Notes: generated by a model from the letters alone, not told the origin. Shown: positions 14,980-22,794, counted from the first letter of the stretch. The stretch is DNA of 35,788 nucleotides from Patescibacteria group bacterium (GCA_023485445.1 JAMCZT010000010.1:1-35788); one strand, 5' to 3'. A program made the numbers and translations.

Positions 14980-15055
14980 CAGTACCTCCTTTATTTTTCA
15001 ATTTCAGACACTGACACTTTCCAGCGTTATCCATGTTGTAAGCGACTTTTGGCAT
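14969..15055 (-). CDS. Possible tiny protein with a CxC motif
   Basis: A 28-codon frame MPKVAYNMDNAGKCQC... preceded by GAAGGAGGT. The SD abuts the ATG, so starting at the second Met (MDNAGKCQC) is as likely. The N..KC.C opening resembles the start of small DUF2769-type Cys proteins, but the expected second Cys pair is missing, so this may be a degraded copy. It overlaps the start of the next gene by 11 bases. Confidence 0.25.
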   Translation of the reverse strand: MPKVAYNMDNAGKCQCLKLKNKGGTDGF

Positions 15056-15088
15056 ACCTCCTTCAAAACCAACTAAGCTTATCAAAAA

Positions 15089-15286
15089 TTATTCAAACTT
15101 GCCAATTTCTTCCGTTACCGCATTTGGTCCATTGTAAATTCTCTCTGGAAGTCGCTCTAAGGTTTTGAGAACTTCCTCATCCGCCCCTTCTCTTCTCGCT
15201 GTTTCTAACAAATCACCCTTTGAGACCGGGTAGTCTACCCCCTTTAGGTACTTTTGGACTTGGATTGGATTAACAAATTCTCCCAT
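15089..15286 (-). CDS. DUF2795 family protein
   Basis: 65 residues matching DUF2795: NPIQVQKYLKGVDYPVSKGD, DEEVLKTLERLP and RIYNGPNAVTEEI. These small helical proteins are widespread in Actinobacteria, Chloroflexi and CPR; their role is unknown, though the fold is like small nucleic acid- or protein-binding modules. AAGGAGG lies before the ATG at 15286. The gene follows the 171-residue gene by 11 bases. Confidence 0.85.
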   Translation of the reverse strand: MGEFVNPIQVQKYLKGVDYPVSKGDLLETARREGADEEVLKTLERLPERIYNGPNAVTEEIGKFE

Positions 15287-15297
15287 TCTAAACCTCC

Positions 15298-15813
15298 TTA
15301 GACTTTATCTTCTAAAAATTTATGTTGTCCCATCTCTAGCGAAGTTTTCTCTAAAAAAGCTTCCCTGCTGACTAATCTAATAACCCGTTCTAGTTCTTCC
15401 AGTTGGTTTTCCGATAGGGCAATTGCACCGCGCGCTAACTTGGCCAATTGGTAATCCCCAGCCTTCTGGGCAACTTCTTTTATCTGCCACCAACCAACTT
15501 TAGTCCCGTAAGCCCCCGAAACAATTTTCTGTAAGTCCTCGAAATCTCGTAGGTCAGAATTCGCGCCCATTAAACCCACTTTCACTCCAAACTTTCCAAA
15601 AAATCCCAATGTTTCTTTCAACCAATCCGTACCGCTTCCCCAAACCTTACGGTAGTTTCTAATCTCATTCTTAAGGTCTTTCAAGTCTTGGTTAATTTCC
15701 TCTAGGTTTGTAAGGTTGCCACTAAAATTTTCAACCACTCCCTGGTAAATCTCTAAGGCCGCCATTTCGTCGGCAAGAAAAGTTTTTAAATTTTCCTTAT
15801 TAATCTTTGACAT
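15298..15813 (-). CDS. Helical hypothetical protein, 171 residues
   Basis: An all-helical soluble protein. FLADEMAALEIYQGVVENF near residues 12-30 and a late helix ALSENQLEELERVIRLV give a ferritin-like flavour (Glu spaced on helices), but no complete EXXH metal pair is visible, so I do not assign the family. There is no SD. The reverse strand shows TTGCCC, 17 bases, TAAGAT and then six bases to the ATG, so this is a leaderless first gene of an operon with DUF2795 and the 77-residue protein. Confidence 0.75.
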   Translation of the reverse strand: MSKINKENLKTFLADEMAALEIYQGVVENFSGNLTNLEEINQDLKDLKNEIRNYRKVWGSGTDWLKETLGFFGKFGVKVGLMGANSDLRDFEDLQKIVSGAYGTKVGWWQIKEVAQKAGDYQLAKLARGAIALSENQLEELERVIRLVSREAFLEKTSLEMGQHKFLEDKV

Positions 15814-15819
15814 GTTTTT

Positions 15820-15848
15820 ATCTTAAAGTTGGGAGTGGGGAAGGGCAA
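15820..15848 (-). promoter_or_regulatory. Leaderless promoter for the 15298-15813 gene
   Basis: Reverse strand TTGCCC (15843-15848), a 17-base spacer, TAAGAT (15820-15825), then six bases to the ATG. Confidence 0.55.
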
Positions 15849-15967
15849 GAATTAACAAAGGGAACGGTTGAAGTTTAAAAAGCAACTGTAAAAACCTATA
15901 ATAAATATGCGCTGTAACCTATAACTCTAATGGTCAAAAAATGTTGACAAATCAATCTATTTTTCTC

Positions 15968-15996
15968 TTGACAACTAAGGGAATTTCTGCTAGGAT
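15968..15996 (+). promoter_or_regulatory. Promoter for the first wall hydrolase
   Basis: Consensus TTGACA at 15968-15973, 17 bases, extended TGCTAGGAT with the hexamer at 15991-15996. The ATG is nine bases further and lacks an SD. Confidence 0.7.
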
Positions 15997-16005
15997 GCTA
16001 ATAAC

Positions 16006-16614
16006 ATGAAACGTCTACTGCTCACCTTTTCCATCATTTTTAGCTGGTTTTTAATAAGCTTCTCAACTCTAAGCGTTTCTTATTACTTTTACCAAAAAGC
16101 ATCGGAAACTAAGGAATTAAACTCTTTAGTAAAATCATTTATTTCTGGCACGCACAATACGTACAGGATTTACTCCGCTGCACCCCCCAGTATTGGCGAC
16201 ATCGTCACGGCGATTAACTCTGGGGACGCCCGACCAGTGTTAGTGGACAGATTTTTAAAGGCCTACGGTTCGCCGATGCAAGGATTAGGAAAAACCTTCG
16301 TCGAAGTTGCGGACAAAAATGGCTTAGATTATCGTCTAATACCCGCAATTGCCTTCCAAGAATCAAATTTAGGGAAAAAGATTCCTAAGGGATCTTACAA
16401 TGCCTGGGGTTGGGCGATTTACACCGGGAAAAACAGCGGCGCCAATTTCGGTAGCTGGGAAGAAGCCATCGAGAAAATTGGCCAAGGAATAAAGAAAGAC
16501 TATATTGACAAAGGCCTTAAAACCTCCAAACAAATCATGAGCAAATATACTCCGAATAGCAGTGGTTCATGGGCTGAAGGAGTGGAGTTTGCCATGGCTG
16601 AAATAGAGGACTGA
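16006..16614 (+). CDS. Membrane-anchored lysozyme-like peptidoglycan hydrolase
   Basis: 202 residues: an N-terminal signal anchor at about 7-28, a linker, and a C-terminal domain from about residue 97 reading FVEVADKNGLDYRLIPAIAF and then QESNLGKKIP, whose Glu is placed like the catalytic Glu of lysozyme/transglycosylase and glucosaminidase folds. AWGWAIY and a YIDKGL helix follow. It is a paralogue of the protein at 17427-18011 (FVEIADKYNLDWKLLPAIAG, VESGYG). It should cut glycan strands at the cell surface during growth or division. There is no SD; a consensus promoter ends nine bases upstream. Confidence 0.8.
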   Translation: MKRLLLTFSIIFSWFLISFSTLSVSYYFYQKASETKELNSLVKSFISGTHNTYRIYSAAPPSIGDIVTAINSGDARPVLVDRFLKAYGSPMQGLGKTFVEVADKNGLDYRLIPAIAFQESNLGKKIPKGSYNAWGWAIYTGKNSGANFGSWEEAIEKIGQGIKKDYIDKGLKTSKQIMSKYTPNSSGSWAEGVEFAMAEIED

Positions 16615-16616
16615 CA

Positions 16617-17273
16617 TTGTACGTAGCAAACGCTTCGTCAAAGGAAAGCATCCTCCGAGAGCAGACAACTCCGGGGGCTTCTGATGTTTCTGCAAATTCA
16701 ACCCTTGTAGAAAAGAATCTAATGGGGGCATCTTTGGAGAAAAGCTCTCCGTTAGCATCTCCTCAAAAGCAGGAATTTATCCAGCCAAATAGAAGCACCA
16801 GTAGGTTTTTTTCTCAGGCCTCATCGGGAAGTACTCACGTAACCAATTCAGTCTCTGCACCACCTAAACCTCCAACTGGTTTTTTCAACCAGGAACTTAC
16901 CCCGGTAAACCATAATTTCTTTAGTTCTTCTACCTCAGGAAAATCTTCCGCAATCCAACAAAACACTGCTAACTCTTACCTCAAGCCTTCTCCCGTGGAC
17001 AATATCCAAAGTCCCCGAATTTTAACCTCATCGCAGGAAAATTCAAAAGCAGCCTATGCGGAACACCATAGCTTTTCTAAAAGTACCGATACTCTTCCCC
17101 AACGAAAGAACAGAGCAACAACCCAAGATTACCTTCATCAAGCAAGCAATTTCGCCACTATTGGCCTTCTTATTTTATTAGGAGGTTTGATAATTTACCT
17201 TAACGCGGCCCCAGCAGATCAAGTCAGCAAAATCCTTCAACCATTTGATTTCATCTTACATGTTCTATTTTGA
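16617..17273 (+). CDS. Ser/Asn-rich tail-anchored protein
   Basis: 218 residues from a TTG start two bases after the hydrolase stop; GAGG seven bases upstream supports that start. An ATG at 16722 is the main alternative. About 170 residues are low-complexity, rich in Ser, Asn, Gln and Pro, followed by a hydrophobic helix at about 182-198 (TIGLLILLGGLIIYLNA) and a short tail. It has no homologue I recognise. Its place between two paralogous wall hydrolases suggests a scaffold or regulator of wall turnover. Confidence 0.6.
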   Translation: MYVANASSKESILREQTTPGASDVSANSTLVEKNLMGASLEKSSPLASPQKQEFIQPNRSTSRFFSQASSGSTHVTNSVSAPPKPPTGFFNQELTPVNHNFFSSSTSGKSSAIQQNTANSYLKPSPVDNIQSPRILTSSQENSKAAYAEHHSFSKSTDTLPQRKNRATTQDYLHQASNFATIGLLILLGGLIIYLNAAPADQVSKILQPFDFILHVLF

Positions 17274-17363
17274 TTTACTATCTTTTTCCTATCATTTTTG
17301 ATCTGTCAAGAGCAAAAATTTATTGAAATATCGGCATATTTACCCTCCTAGCAACCCGTGATA

Positions 17364-17372
17364 TGTTATAAT
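17364..17372 (+). promoter_or_regulatory. Extended -10 promoter for the second wall hydrolase
   Basis: TGTTATAAT is a full-consensus extended -10 with the hexamer at 17367-17372. Transcription should start near 17379, immediately before the hairpin at 17381. Confidence 0.65.
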
Positions 17373-17380
17373 GTTTTTCG

Positions 17381-17408
17381 TCTTCTGCTCAAGGCAGAAG
17401 ATTTTTTT
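17381..17408 (+). terminator. Terminator-like hairpin in the 5' leader of the 17427 gene
   Basis: TCTTCTGC at 17381-17388 pairs with GCAGAAGA at 17394-17401 around a TCAAG loop, followed by seven T. It begins about two bases after the expected transcription start, so it would act as an attenuator in the leader rather than end an upstream gene. Confidence 0.7.
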
Positions 17409-17424
17409 GGTCTAAATAGACCAA
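17407..17424 (+). repeat. Palindrome just before the start codon at 17427
   Basis: TTGGTCTAAATAGACCAA: eight-base arms around AA, ending two bases before the ATG and occupying the place of an SD. It may be a hairpin controlling initiation or a protein site. Confidence 0.55.
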
Positions 17425-17426
17425 TT

Positions 17427-18011
17427 ATGAGTAAAATTACCATCTGGGCAGCAACGGTTTTGGTTTTAGCGATTGTTATTTCTATCGCCAAACCGGTCTT
17501 CGCCAAAACATCGCAAGGTATTTTGGCGGGATTAAACTACAATCGAACGATTCCAAAAGATTACTCTACCAAGGCTAAGGAAGAGTCTCCGGTTAACGCA
17601 ATCTCTTTTAGTATTGGTTACAAAGAGGTTGAAAACCGAGTTCTTAAACTTGAAAAATACTTAAATAGCCGCAACTCTCCTATGGCTAATTCCGCCGCTG
17701 ATTTTGTCGAAATTGCCGATAAATACAACCTTGACTGGAAACTTCTCCCCGCTATCGCAGGAGTAGAATCCGGTTACGGAGTAGCTACACCTGGAAACTT
17801 CAACCCTTTTGGCTGGAACAACGCCTTGACTGGGTTCGCTAATTGGCGAGAATCGATCGAAACAGTTGCTTCAGGCTTAAGAACTAATTATATCCGAGAG
17901 GGAGAAATTACTCCTTCCAAAATCGGACCGAAATACGCCCCTCCCAGCCCTTTTTGGGCTTCCCGTGTGGAGCGTTTTATGGCAGAGATCGACAAGACTG
18001 TGCTAGAATAA
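17427..18011 (+). CDS. Secreted lysozyme-like peptidoglycan hydrolase
   Basis: 194 residues. The ATG at 17427 gives a clean signal peptide (MSKITIWAATVLVLAIVISI, cleavage near FAK). An in-frame GTG at 17358 is rejected because that stretch is promoter and hairpin. The C-terminal domain FVEIADKYNLDWKLLPAIAG with VESGYG, FNPFGWNN and FANWRESIE matches the paralogue at 16006-16614, and the Glu of VESGYG is the likely catalytic acid. No SD precedes the ATG. The next gene (MurT) starts five bases after the stop, so wall cutting and wall amidation are co-expressed. Confidence 0.85.
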   Translation: MSKITIWAATVLVLAIVISIAKPVFAKTSQGILAGLNYNRTIPKDYSTKAKEESPVNAISFSIGYKEVENRVLKLEKYLNSRNSPMANSAADFVEIADKYNLDWKLLPAIAGVESGYGVATPGNFNPFGWNNALTGFANWRESIETVASGLRTNYIREGEITPSKIGPKYAPPSPFWASRVERFMAEIDKTVLE

Positions 18012-18016
18012 AGGAT

Positions 18017-19402
18017 ATGGATTTTCGCTCAAAACTAGCGCTAGCCTTTGGAAAACTGACTCTCAAAATTAATCGTCTCACGGGCAGTGGAGGAACTGCC
18101 GCCCCAGGACTAATAGCTCAAAAGATTGATCCTCAAATTTTGTCTAAACTTGCTAATCATCTTTCCTTTGGCGCGATTATCGTCACCGGAACCAATGGAA
18201 AAACAACTACTAGCCGAATTCTTAGCGGTATTCTCAAAGAAGCCGGTTTTTCTCTCATCCATAATCGCACTGGTTCCAATCTCATTCGAGGCATCGTCTC
18301 AACCTTAATCCAAGCTTCTGATTCTGTTGGTAACCTCCCAGCGGACCTCGGACTTTTCGAGGTTGACGAGTTCACTTTACCCTTAGCCTTAACCCAGATT
18401 CAACCAAAAGTAGTTGTCATCACAAACCTCTTCCGTGATCAACTCGACCGTTACGGGGAAATCGACACGATCAAAAAACACTGGAAAGAAGCTCTTCAGC
18501 AGCTCCCTGCCGAATCGATCGTAATATTAAATGGCGATGATCCTTCCGTAGCCCACCTTGGTCAGAACTTAAAGTGTAAGGTCCTGTACTTCGGCTTGGA
18601 GGATAAAACAACTGCTTTAACTGTTAAATACCACGCTACCGATTCCACCCGTTGCCAAGATTGTGGCAACGATTTGGACTATGAAGTTTATTTCATTTCC
18701 CACCTAGGCAAATATCACTGCCCTAAGTGCAATTTGTCCCGGCCTAATCCGCAAATCTTTGCCAGGGAAATAAAACTTGAATCAACTATTGGTTCTGACT
18801 TTTTAGTTAATCAGCCTGAAACCGCTTTTAATATTCATCTAAATGTCCCAGGACTTTATAACGTCTATAACGCTCTGGCTGCGATCTCCGTTGCTTATTC
18901 GTTAAAAATTAGGCAAAATAAAATCGAAGAGGGCTTAAAAAATTTTAAGTCGGCTTTTGGCCGCATCGAACAAATTCAAATAGGGGAGAAGAGTATCCTC
19001 CTAACGTTAGTTAAAAACCCAGTTGGTTTTAATGAAATACTACGAATGATTTTTTCTGAAGGTACCAAAAGGAACGTCATGATTTGTATAAACGACTTGT
19101 TCGCTGATGGAAGAGATGTTTCCTGGCTTTGGGATGTTGATTTTGAATTAATGAAAAACAAGACCGACCATTTAACTATTTCAGGATTGCGGGCCGAGGA
19201 TATGGCAGTAAGGATAAAGTATGCTGAGATCGGAGAAGAAAACTTAAAGGTGGTTAAAAACTTACCTGAAGCAATCAAAACCGCCCTAGACTCAACACCA
19301 AAGGATAAAACTCTTTACGTCCTTCCGACCTATACCGCAATGCTAGAAATTCGAAAAACATTAAATAAATTCGGCTACGTGGGACAGTTTTGGGAGGAAT
19401 AA
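18017..19402 (+). CDS. murT: Lipid II isoglutaminyl synthase, MurT subunit
   Basis: 461 residues. A Mur-ligase central domain with P-loop TGTNGKTT at 57-64 and EVDEFTLP, an inserted zinc ribbon (CQDCGND then CPKCNLS, about residues 213-238), and a C-terminal DUF1727 domain. MurT uses ATP to activate the D-glutamate carboxyl of lipid II for amidation by GatD. The length and zinc ribbon are as in Staphylococcus MurT. The ATG at 18017 is taken, with AAAGGA directly before it; the frame is open further upstream into the hydrolase gene. GatD follows with its start 14 bases after the stop. Confidence 0.93.
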   Translation: MDFRSKLALAFGKLTLKINRLTGSGGTAAPGLIAQKIDPQILSKLANHLSFGAIIVTGTNGKTTTSRILSGILKEAGFSLIHNRTGSNLIRGIVSTLIQASDSVGNLPADLGLFEVDEFTLPLALTQIQPKVVVITNLFRDQLDRYGEIDTIKKHWKEALQQLPAESIVILNGDDPSVAHLGQNLKCKVLYFGLEDKTTALTVKYHATDSTRCQDCGNDLDYEVYFISHLGKYHCPKCNLSRPNPQIFAREIKLESTIGSDFLVNQPETAFNIHLNVPGLYNVYNALAAISVAYSLKIRQNKIEEGLKNFKSAFGRIEQIQIGEKSILLTLVKNPVGFNEILRMIFSEGTKRNVMICINDLFADGRDVSWLWDVDFELMKNKTDHLTISGLRAEDMAVRIKYAEIGEENLKVVKNLPEAIKTALDSTPKDKTLYVLPTYTAMLEIRKTLNKFGYVGQFWEE

Positions 19403-19416
19403 GGGCAATCAAATTT

Positions 19417-20178
19417 ATGAAACTTACTATCGGCCATCTCTACCCAAAATTAATGAATATTTACGGCGACCGGGGAAATATTATTACCCTGGCTAACCGC
19501 TCCCGTTGGCGAGAAATTAGTGTGGAAGTAAAAGATATCTCTCTGGGGGAACCAATCGATCCTGAAATCGATTTATTTTTCTTCGGCGGGGGACAAGATA
19601 AAGAACAAATTCTTGTAGCCTCCGATTTACAAGAAGAAAAAGGACGGGCTTTGATTGAAGCGGTTGAAAACGGTGCGGTTCTTTTAAGCATCTGTGGTGG
19701 CTATCAACTCCTCGGCCAGTACTATCGACCGCACCTTGGAGAAGACCTTCCTGGCATTGGCCTTTTTGACTCCTACACTGTAGCAGGAGAAAAACGCATG
19801 ATCGGCAACGTGGTAATCGAAATATCCGATAGCCTTCAATCTGATTACAGTCGTCATGCTGAACATCCCAAAACTCTCGTCGGTTTCGAGAACCATAGTG
19901 GAAAAACATATCTTGGAAAAAACTGCCAACCCTTAGGCAGAGTCGTTATCGGCTTTGGCAACAACGGCGAAGATAGACAAGAAGGCGCCGTTTATAAAAA
20001 TGCCTTTGGCTGTTATCTGCACGGCCCAGTCCTTCCAAAGAACCCTCATTTCGCTGATTACCTGATTCAGCAAGCCCTCCGAAGAAAAAATCCCGATTTC
20101 CAACTTTCCCCTCTTAATGATTCCCTCGAAACCCTCGCGCACCAAGCCGCCATCTCCCGAGCCAAATCTACTCGCTAA
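19417..20178 (+). CDS. gatD: Lipid II isoglutaminyl synthase, GatD glutaminase subunit
   Basis: 253 residues of the cobyric-acid-synthase-like class I glutamine amidotransferase type. LTIGHLYPKLMNIYGDRGN opens the protein, FFGGGQDKEQ is next, and the nucleophile is Cys93 in SICGGYQLLG; the catalytic His is in YLHGPVLPKNP. It releases ammonia from glutamine for MurT, giving D-isoglutamine in peptidoglycan stems. The ATG at 19417 starts the conserved sequence; an in-frame TTG at 19390 would overlap murT. Amidated stems affect cross-linking and hydrolase sensitivity, which fits the two hydrolases upstream. Confidence 0.93.
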   Translation: MKLTIGHLYPKLMNIYGDRGNIITLANRSRWREISVEVKDISLGEPIDPEIDLFFFGGGQDKEQILVASDLQEEKGRALIEAVENGAVLLSICGGYQLLGQYYRPHLGEDLPGIGLFDSYTVAGEKRMIGNVVIEISDSLQSDYSRHAEHPKTLVGFENHSGKTYLGKNCQPLGRVVIGFGNNGEDRQEGAVYKNAFGCYLHGPVLPKNPHFADYLIQQALRRKNPDFQLSPLNDSLETLAHQAAISRAKSTR

Positions 20179-20180
20179 TC

Positions 20181-20189
20181 TGTTATAAT
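20181..20189 (+). promoter_or_regulatory. Extended -10 promoter for the PfkB gene
   Basis: TGTTATAAT with the hexamer at 20184-20189, then six bases to the ATG at 20196. Predicted leaderless transcript. Confidence 0.65.
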
Positions 20190-20195
20190 TAATTT

Positions 20196-21053
20196 ATGAA
20201 CATCCTGATCTTTGGGCATGTCTGTCTTGATCGAAACATCGTTGAAACAGGGGAATCTAACACTTGGGGCAGTCCGGTGATGTTTATTTCAACTGTACTT
20301 CAACAACTCCCTGATGCTTCCGTCACGATTGTTTCCAACTACGGATCTAACTACTTACCATATTTAAAAGACCGCAATATTTACCCGGAAAAACCTAGCA
20401 CTGAAAGTACTTTGACCTACCGAAATTTTAGTCAAGGAAGAGAAAGAGGCCAGAAAGCGCTAAATAGGGGATATTCTGAGCCAGTCGAAATTGACGAAAA
20501 CCTCAAGGGAAAAATTGAAAACGCAGACATTATTTTCTTCGCCCCGATTTTGCCCAACTTTTCTCCTGATTACGTCAAAAAGGCCCTTAGTTTAGCCAAA
20601 AAAGACGTCTTAAAAATTCTTCTTCCCCAGGGATATTTTCGTGATTTTGATCAAGAAAATAATGTTATTTTTCGGGCCTTCCCAGAAGCCTTAGAAGTTT
20701 TGCCATTAATGAATTTTGTCATTCTTTCTGATCAAGATTTTCCAAACATTGAAGAAGTGGTTCAAGGCTGGATCGAGAAAACAAACGTCAAAGTAATTCT
20801 TACCCGAGGAGAAGATGGAGCCAGTGTAATTTCCCAAGAAGGAAAGAGGGAAATCCCAACCACTCCAGTACCTTTGAAGGAAATTGTCGACTCGACTGGC
20901 TCCGGCGACACTTTCAGCGCTGGATTTGCTTACCAGTACTTTCTAACCAAAGACGAGGTCAAAAGCGTTCAGTTCGCTCACAAGCTTGCTACCGCAAAGC
21001 TTTATTTCACGCCAGAAAATATTAAGTTTGATTACCCGAAGCTACTTAAGTAA
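20196..21053 (+). CDS. PfkB-family carbohydrate kinase
   Basis: 285 residues of the ribokinase/PfkB fold. FGHVCLDRN near 6-14 is the N-terminal substrate side, [12 protein letters not shown] leads to the ATP site, and [18 protein letters not shown] near 231-248 contains the catalytic Asp and anion hole (G-x-G-D). Members phosphorylate sugars, nucleosides or sugar phosphates; ADP-heptose, ribose and nucleoside kinases are all possible here. There is no SD and the start is leaderless by position. The 3' end overlaps the convergent SOD gene by 12 bases. Confidence 0.88.
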   Translation: MNILIFGHVCLDRNIVETGESNTWGSPVMFISTVLQQLPDASVTIVSNYGSNYLPYLKDRNIYPEKPSTESTLTYRNFSQGRERGQKALNRGYSEPVEIDENLKGKIENADIIFFAPILPNFSPDYVKKALSLAKKDVLKILLPQGYFRDFDQENNVIFRAFPEALEVLPLMNFVILSDQDFPNIEEVVQGWIEKTNVKVILTRGEDGASVISQEGKREIPTTPVPLKEIVDSTGSGDTFSAGFAYQYFLTKDEVKSVQFAHKLATAKLYFTPENIKFDYPKLLK

Positions 21054-21662
21054 CTCTTCAATCCTCTTGTTTACTTCGCCCCAGTTAACAAGACTCCAAA
21101 AAGCCTCAACAAACTTGGCTCTTTCGTTTTTGTAGTCAAGGTAATAAGCATGCTCCCAAACATCCAGAACCATGATAATTCGAAAATCAGGAAAAACGTT
21201 TACATTGTGCTTTTCGATTTGCATGATTATCGGCCGCCGAGTCAACCGACAAAAACTAAGGGCTGCCCAACCCGACCCTTCTGCGCTCACGGCAACTTTA
21301 GTAAACTCATTTTTAAATCTTTCAAAGCTACCAAATTCATCTTTAAGCAAGTCTCCCAAAGTACCACTTGGCTCGCCACCCCCACCTTGGTTAGCGGAAG
21401 CAAGATTAGACCAGAAGAGAGAGTGCAGTACGTGACCGCCAATGTTAAAGGAAAATTCTTTTGCTAGCGCGCTAAGGTTTAGCTCAGCCCCTTCTTTTCG
21501 GGCTTTGTCTAGAATTTCTAATACCGTATTAGCTTTAGTCACATAAGACTGATGATGTTTGTCATGATGAAGCCCTAACTGTTCTTCAGAGATGTAAGGC
21601 TCTAAGGCATCGTAAGAGTAGGGGAGTGGTGGTAGAGAGTAAAACTTCATCTTTTCTTCCAT
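21042..21662 (-). CDS. sod: Iron/manganese superoxide dismutase, archaeal-like
   Basis: 206 residues. Metal ligands are His32 (LHHDKHHQ), the second His of [10 protein letters not shown], and the Asp and His of [11 protein letters not shown]. The outer-sphere position filled by Gln in E. coli enzymes appears to be His here (QIEKHNVN), as in archaeal and some CPR SodFM enzymes, so metal preference cannot be assumed. It has no signal peptide. The ATG at 21662 is chosen for AAGGAGG eight bases upstream; an ATG four codons later is also possible. It is the last gene of an oxidative-stress group with the FMN reductase and ferritin-like protein. Confidence 0.95.
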   Translation of the reverse strand: MEEKMKFYSLPPLPYSYDALEPYISEEQLGLHHDKHHQSYVTKANTVLEILDKARKEGAELNLSALAKEFSFNIGGHVLHSLFWSNLASANQGGGGEPSGTLGDLLKDEFGSFERFKNEFTKVAVSAEGSGWAALSFCRLTRRPIIMQIEKHNVNVFPDFRIIMVLDVWEHAYYLDYKNERAKFVEAFWSLVNWGEVNKRIEELLK

Positions 21663-21666
21663 ATTA

Positions 21667-21682
21667 GCCGCCTCCTTGCGGC
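21667..21682 (-). promoter_or_regulatory. Hairpin displaying the sod SD in its loop
   Basis: On the mRNA GCCGC and GCGGC (five G/C-rich pairs) flank the loop AAGGAG, which is the core of the sod SD. It could tune sod translation. There is no T-run, so it is not a terminator. Confidence 0.45.
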
Positions 21683-21755
21683 AAGAAAACCTTTCAGCTT
21701 GTCTTCATTATCCGCACCTCTCAATCCCAAGAACAACAGACAACCGCCATTAGAA

Positions 21756-22310
21756 TTACTCTTTTCGATACTCTTTTTCTCTTTCTGTCTTTAAAGCCTT
21801 CGCGTACCAGATTAGCTCGTCTAATAATTTTTTAACCCGGTTAGAGTAAGCTGCATCCTTAATTTCTCCGTTTTCCTCAAACAACTCGTTAATCTCTGAA
21901 AAATAAACAGCTTCCCTGATCGGGACTAAATGAAATTCTACACTTACCAAACGAAGTTGCTCCACTGCACGAGCCCCACCTAATGGTCCAGCCGAAACTC
22001 CGCAGATTCCGATTGGCTTATTCATGTACTCCTGATAAAGCGCGTCCAACATTAGCTTTAATTCTCCGGGAAAACTATGATTATATTCTGGAGAAACGAT
22101 GATCAGGCCATCCGCACGCTTCATCTTTTCTGCCCACTTTCGCGCTAGCTCTGTGGTTCCTGTGTTATCCGTATGCCCAATCAAAAAGTCTCGTACATCG
22201 ACCAATTCCGTTTCCAACCCAGCCTTCTCTAACTCCACCAGCACAAACTTTGCCGCTTTTTCTGACTGTCGACCTTCTCGAGCGGTACCTAAAATAACAG
22301 GCATATACAT
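21756..22310 (-). CDS. NAD(P)H-dependent FMN reductase
   Basis: 184 residues of the flavodoxin-like FMN reductase family. GTAREGRQSEKAA near 8-20 binds the FMN phosphate and SPEYNHSFPGELK near 73-85 is the family signature, followed by ICGVSAGPLGGARA. It reduces flavin or quinones with NAD(P)H and may supply electrons for iron mobilisation or detoxification. Its ATG directly follows the TAA of the ferritin-like gene, with GGGGGA as SD, so the two are tightly coupled. Confidence 0.92.
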   Translation of the reverse strand: MYMPVILGTAREGRQSEKAAKFVLVELEKAGLETELVDVRDFLIGHTDNTGTTELARKWAEKMKRADGLIIVSPEYNHSFPGELKLMLDALYQEYMNKPIGICGVSAGPLGGARAVEQLRLVSVEFHLVPIREAVYFSEINELFEENGEIKDAAYSNRVKKLLDELIWYAKALKTEREKEYRKE

Positions 22311-22598
22311 TTACTTTCCCCCTGTTAACTCTTCAACCTCTTTTCGACCGTTTTCTAACTCCTGAACCTGTTCTTGATCTAGATTCAAAAGTAAGGCCTG
22401 AAATTCTCCCACGTGAGTTTTTTCTTCTTTTGTTACGTCCATCAAAACTTTTTTAAGATTAGGATCTTCAGTTAAATTAGCCATTTGTTCGTAAAGATCA
22501 ATTGCGTCAAGCTCAGCGATGATACTAGCCCGAAGAATCTCTTTATCCACGTCTTCTTTTTTCACTTTGGTCAAATCTAAGGGAATCAATGATAGCAT
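22311..22598 (-). CDS. Ferritin-like protein
   Basis: 95 residues: LRASIIAELDAIDLYEQMA (about 23-41) and VTKEEKTHVGEFQALLL (about 54-70) form the two metal-binding helices, with Glu and EKTH as likely di-iron ligands. This short form, with one E and one ExxH motif per chain, assembles a four-helix site from two subunits, as in encapsulated ferritin-like proteins and rubrerythrin relatives. It probably handles iron or peroxide. AAAGGAGG precedes the ATG. The FMN reductase follows without a gap. Confidence 0.9.
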   Translation of the reverse strand: MLSLIPLDLTKVKKEDVDKEILRASIIAELDAIDLYEQMANLTEDPNLKKVLMDVTKEEKTHVGEFQALLLNLDQEQVQELENGRKEVEELTGGK

Positions 22599-22664
22599 AT
22601 TTACCTCCTTTGAAATTTTTTATCAAAATCCTTAGTAAATAACAAGAGGCAAGTTCCTAGGAAG

Positions 22665-22754
22665 TCACTCCTTCTTTTGTTTTGAAATGTAATTAATTAC
22701 CAAAGCTACACCGCCAAAAGCGATAAAGGCGAGAATAAATAAAATGTCTATCAC
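22665..22754 (-). CDS. Tiny membrane protein, 29 residues
   Basis: A GTG start four bases after AAAGGAGG (a near-perfect SD), then a hydrophobic helix at about residues 3-22 (DILFILAFIAFGGVALVINY) and a basic end. It stands between a promoter at 22795-22823 and the ferritin-like gene, so it would be the first gene of the oxidative-stress operon. Too short for homology; the SD and composition are the evidence. It may be a small membrane regulator. Confidence 0.5.
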   Translation of the reverse strand: MIDILFILAFIAFGGVALVINYISKQKKE

Positions 22755-22794
22755 GTTACCTCCTTTAGATCAAACCTTTTAACTTCTTCATTTA

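Noticed and set aside
15898-15920. TATAAT at 15898 followed by a five-codon frame
   Set aside because: No -35 of quality at the right distance and the frame is too short; the consensus promoter at 15968-15996 explains the downstream gene.
17358-17426. GTG at 17358 as start of the second wall hydrolase
   Set aside because: These codons overlap the -10 box and the terminator hairpin; the ATG at 17427 begins a clean signal peptide.
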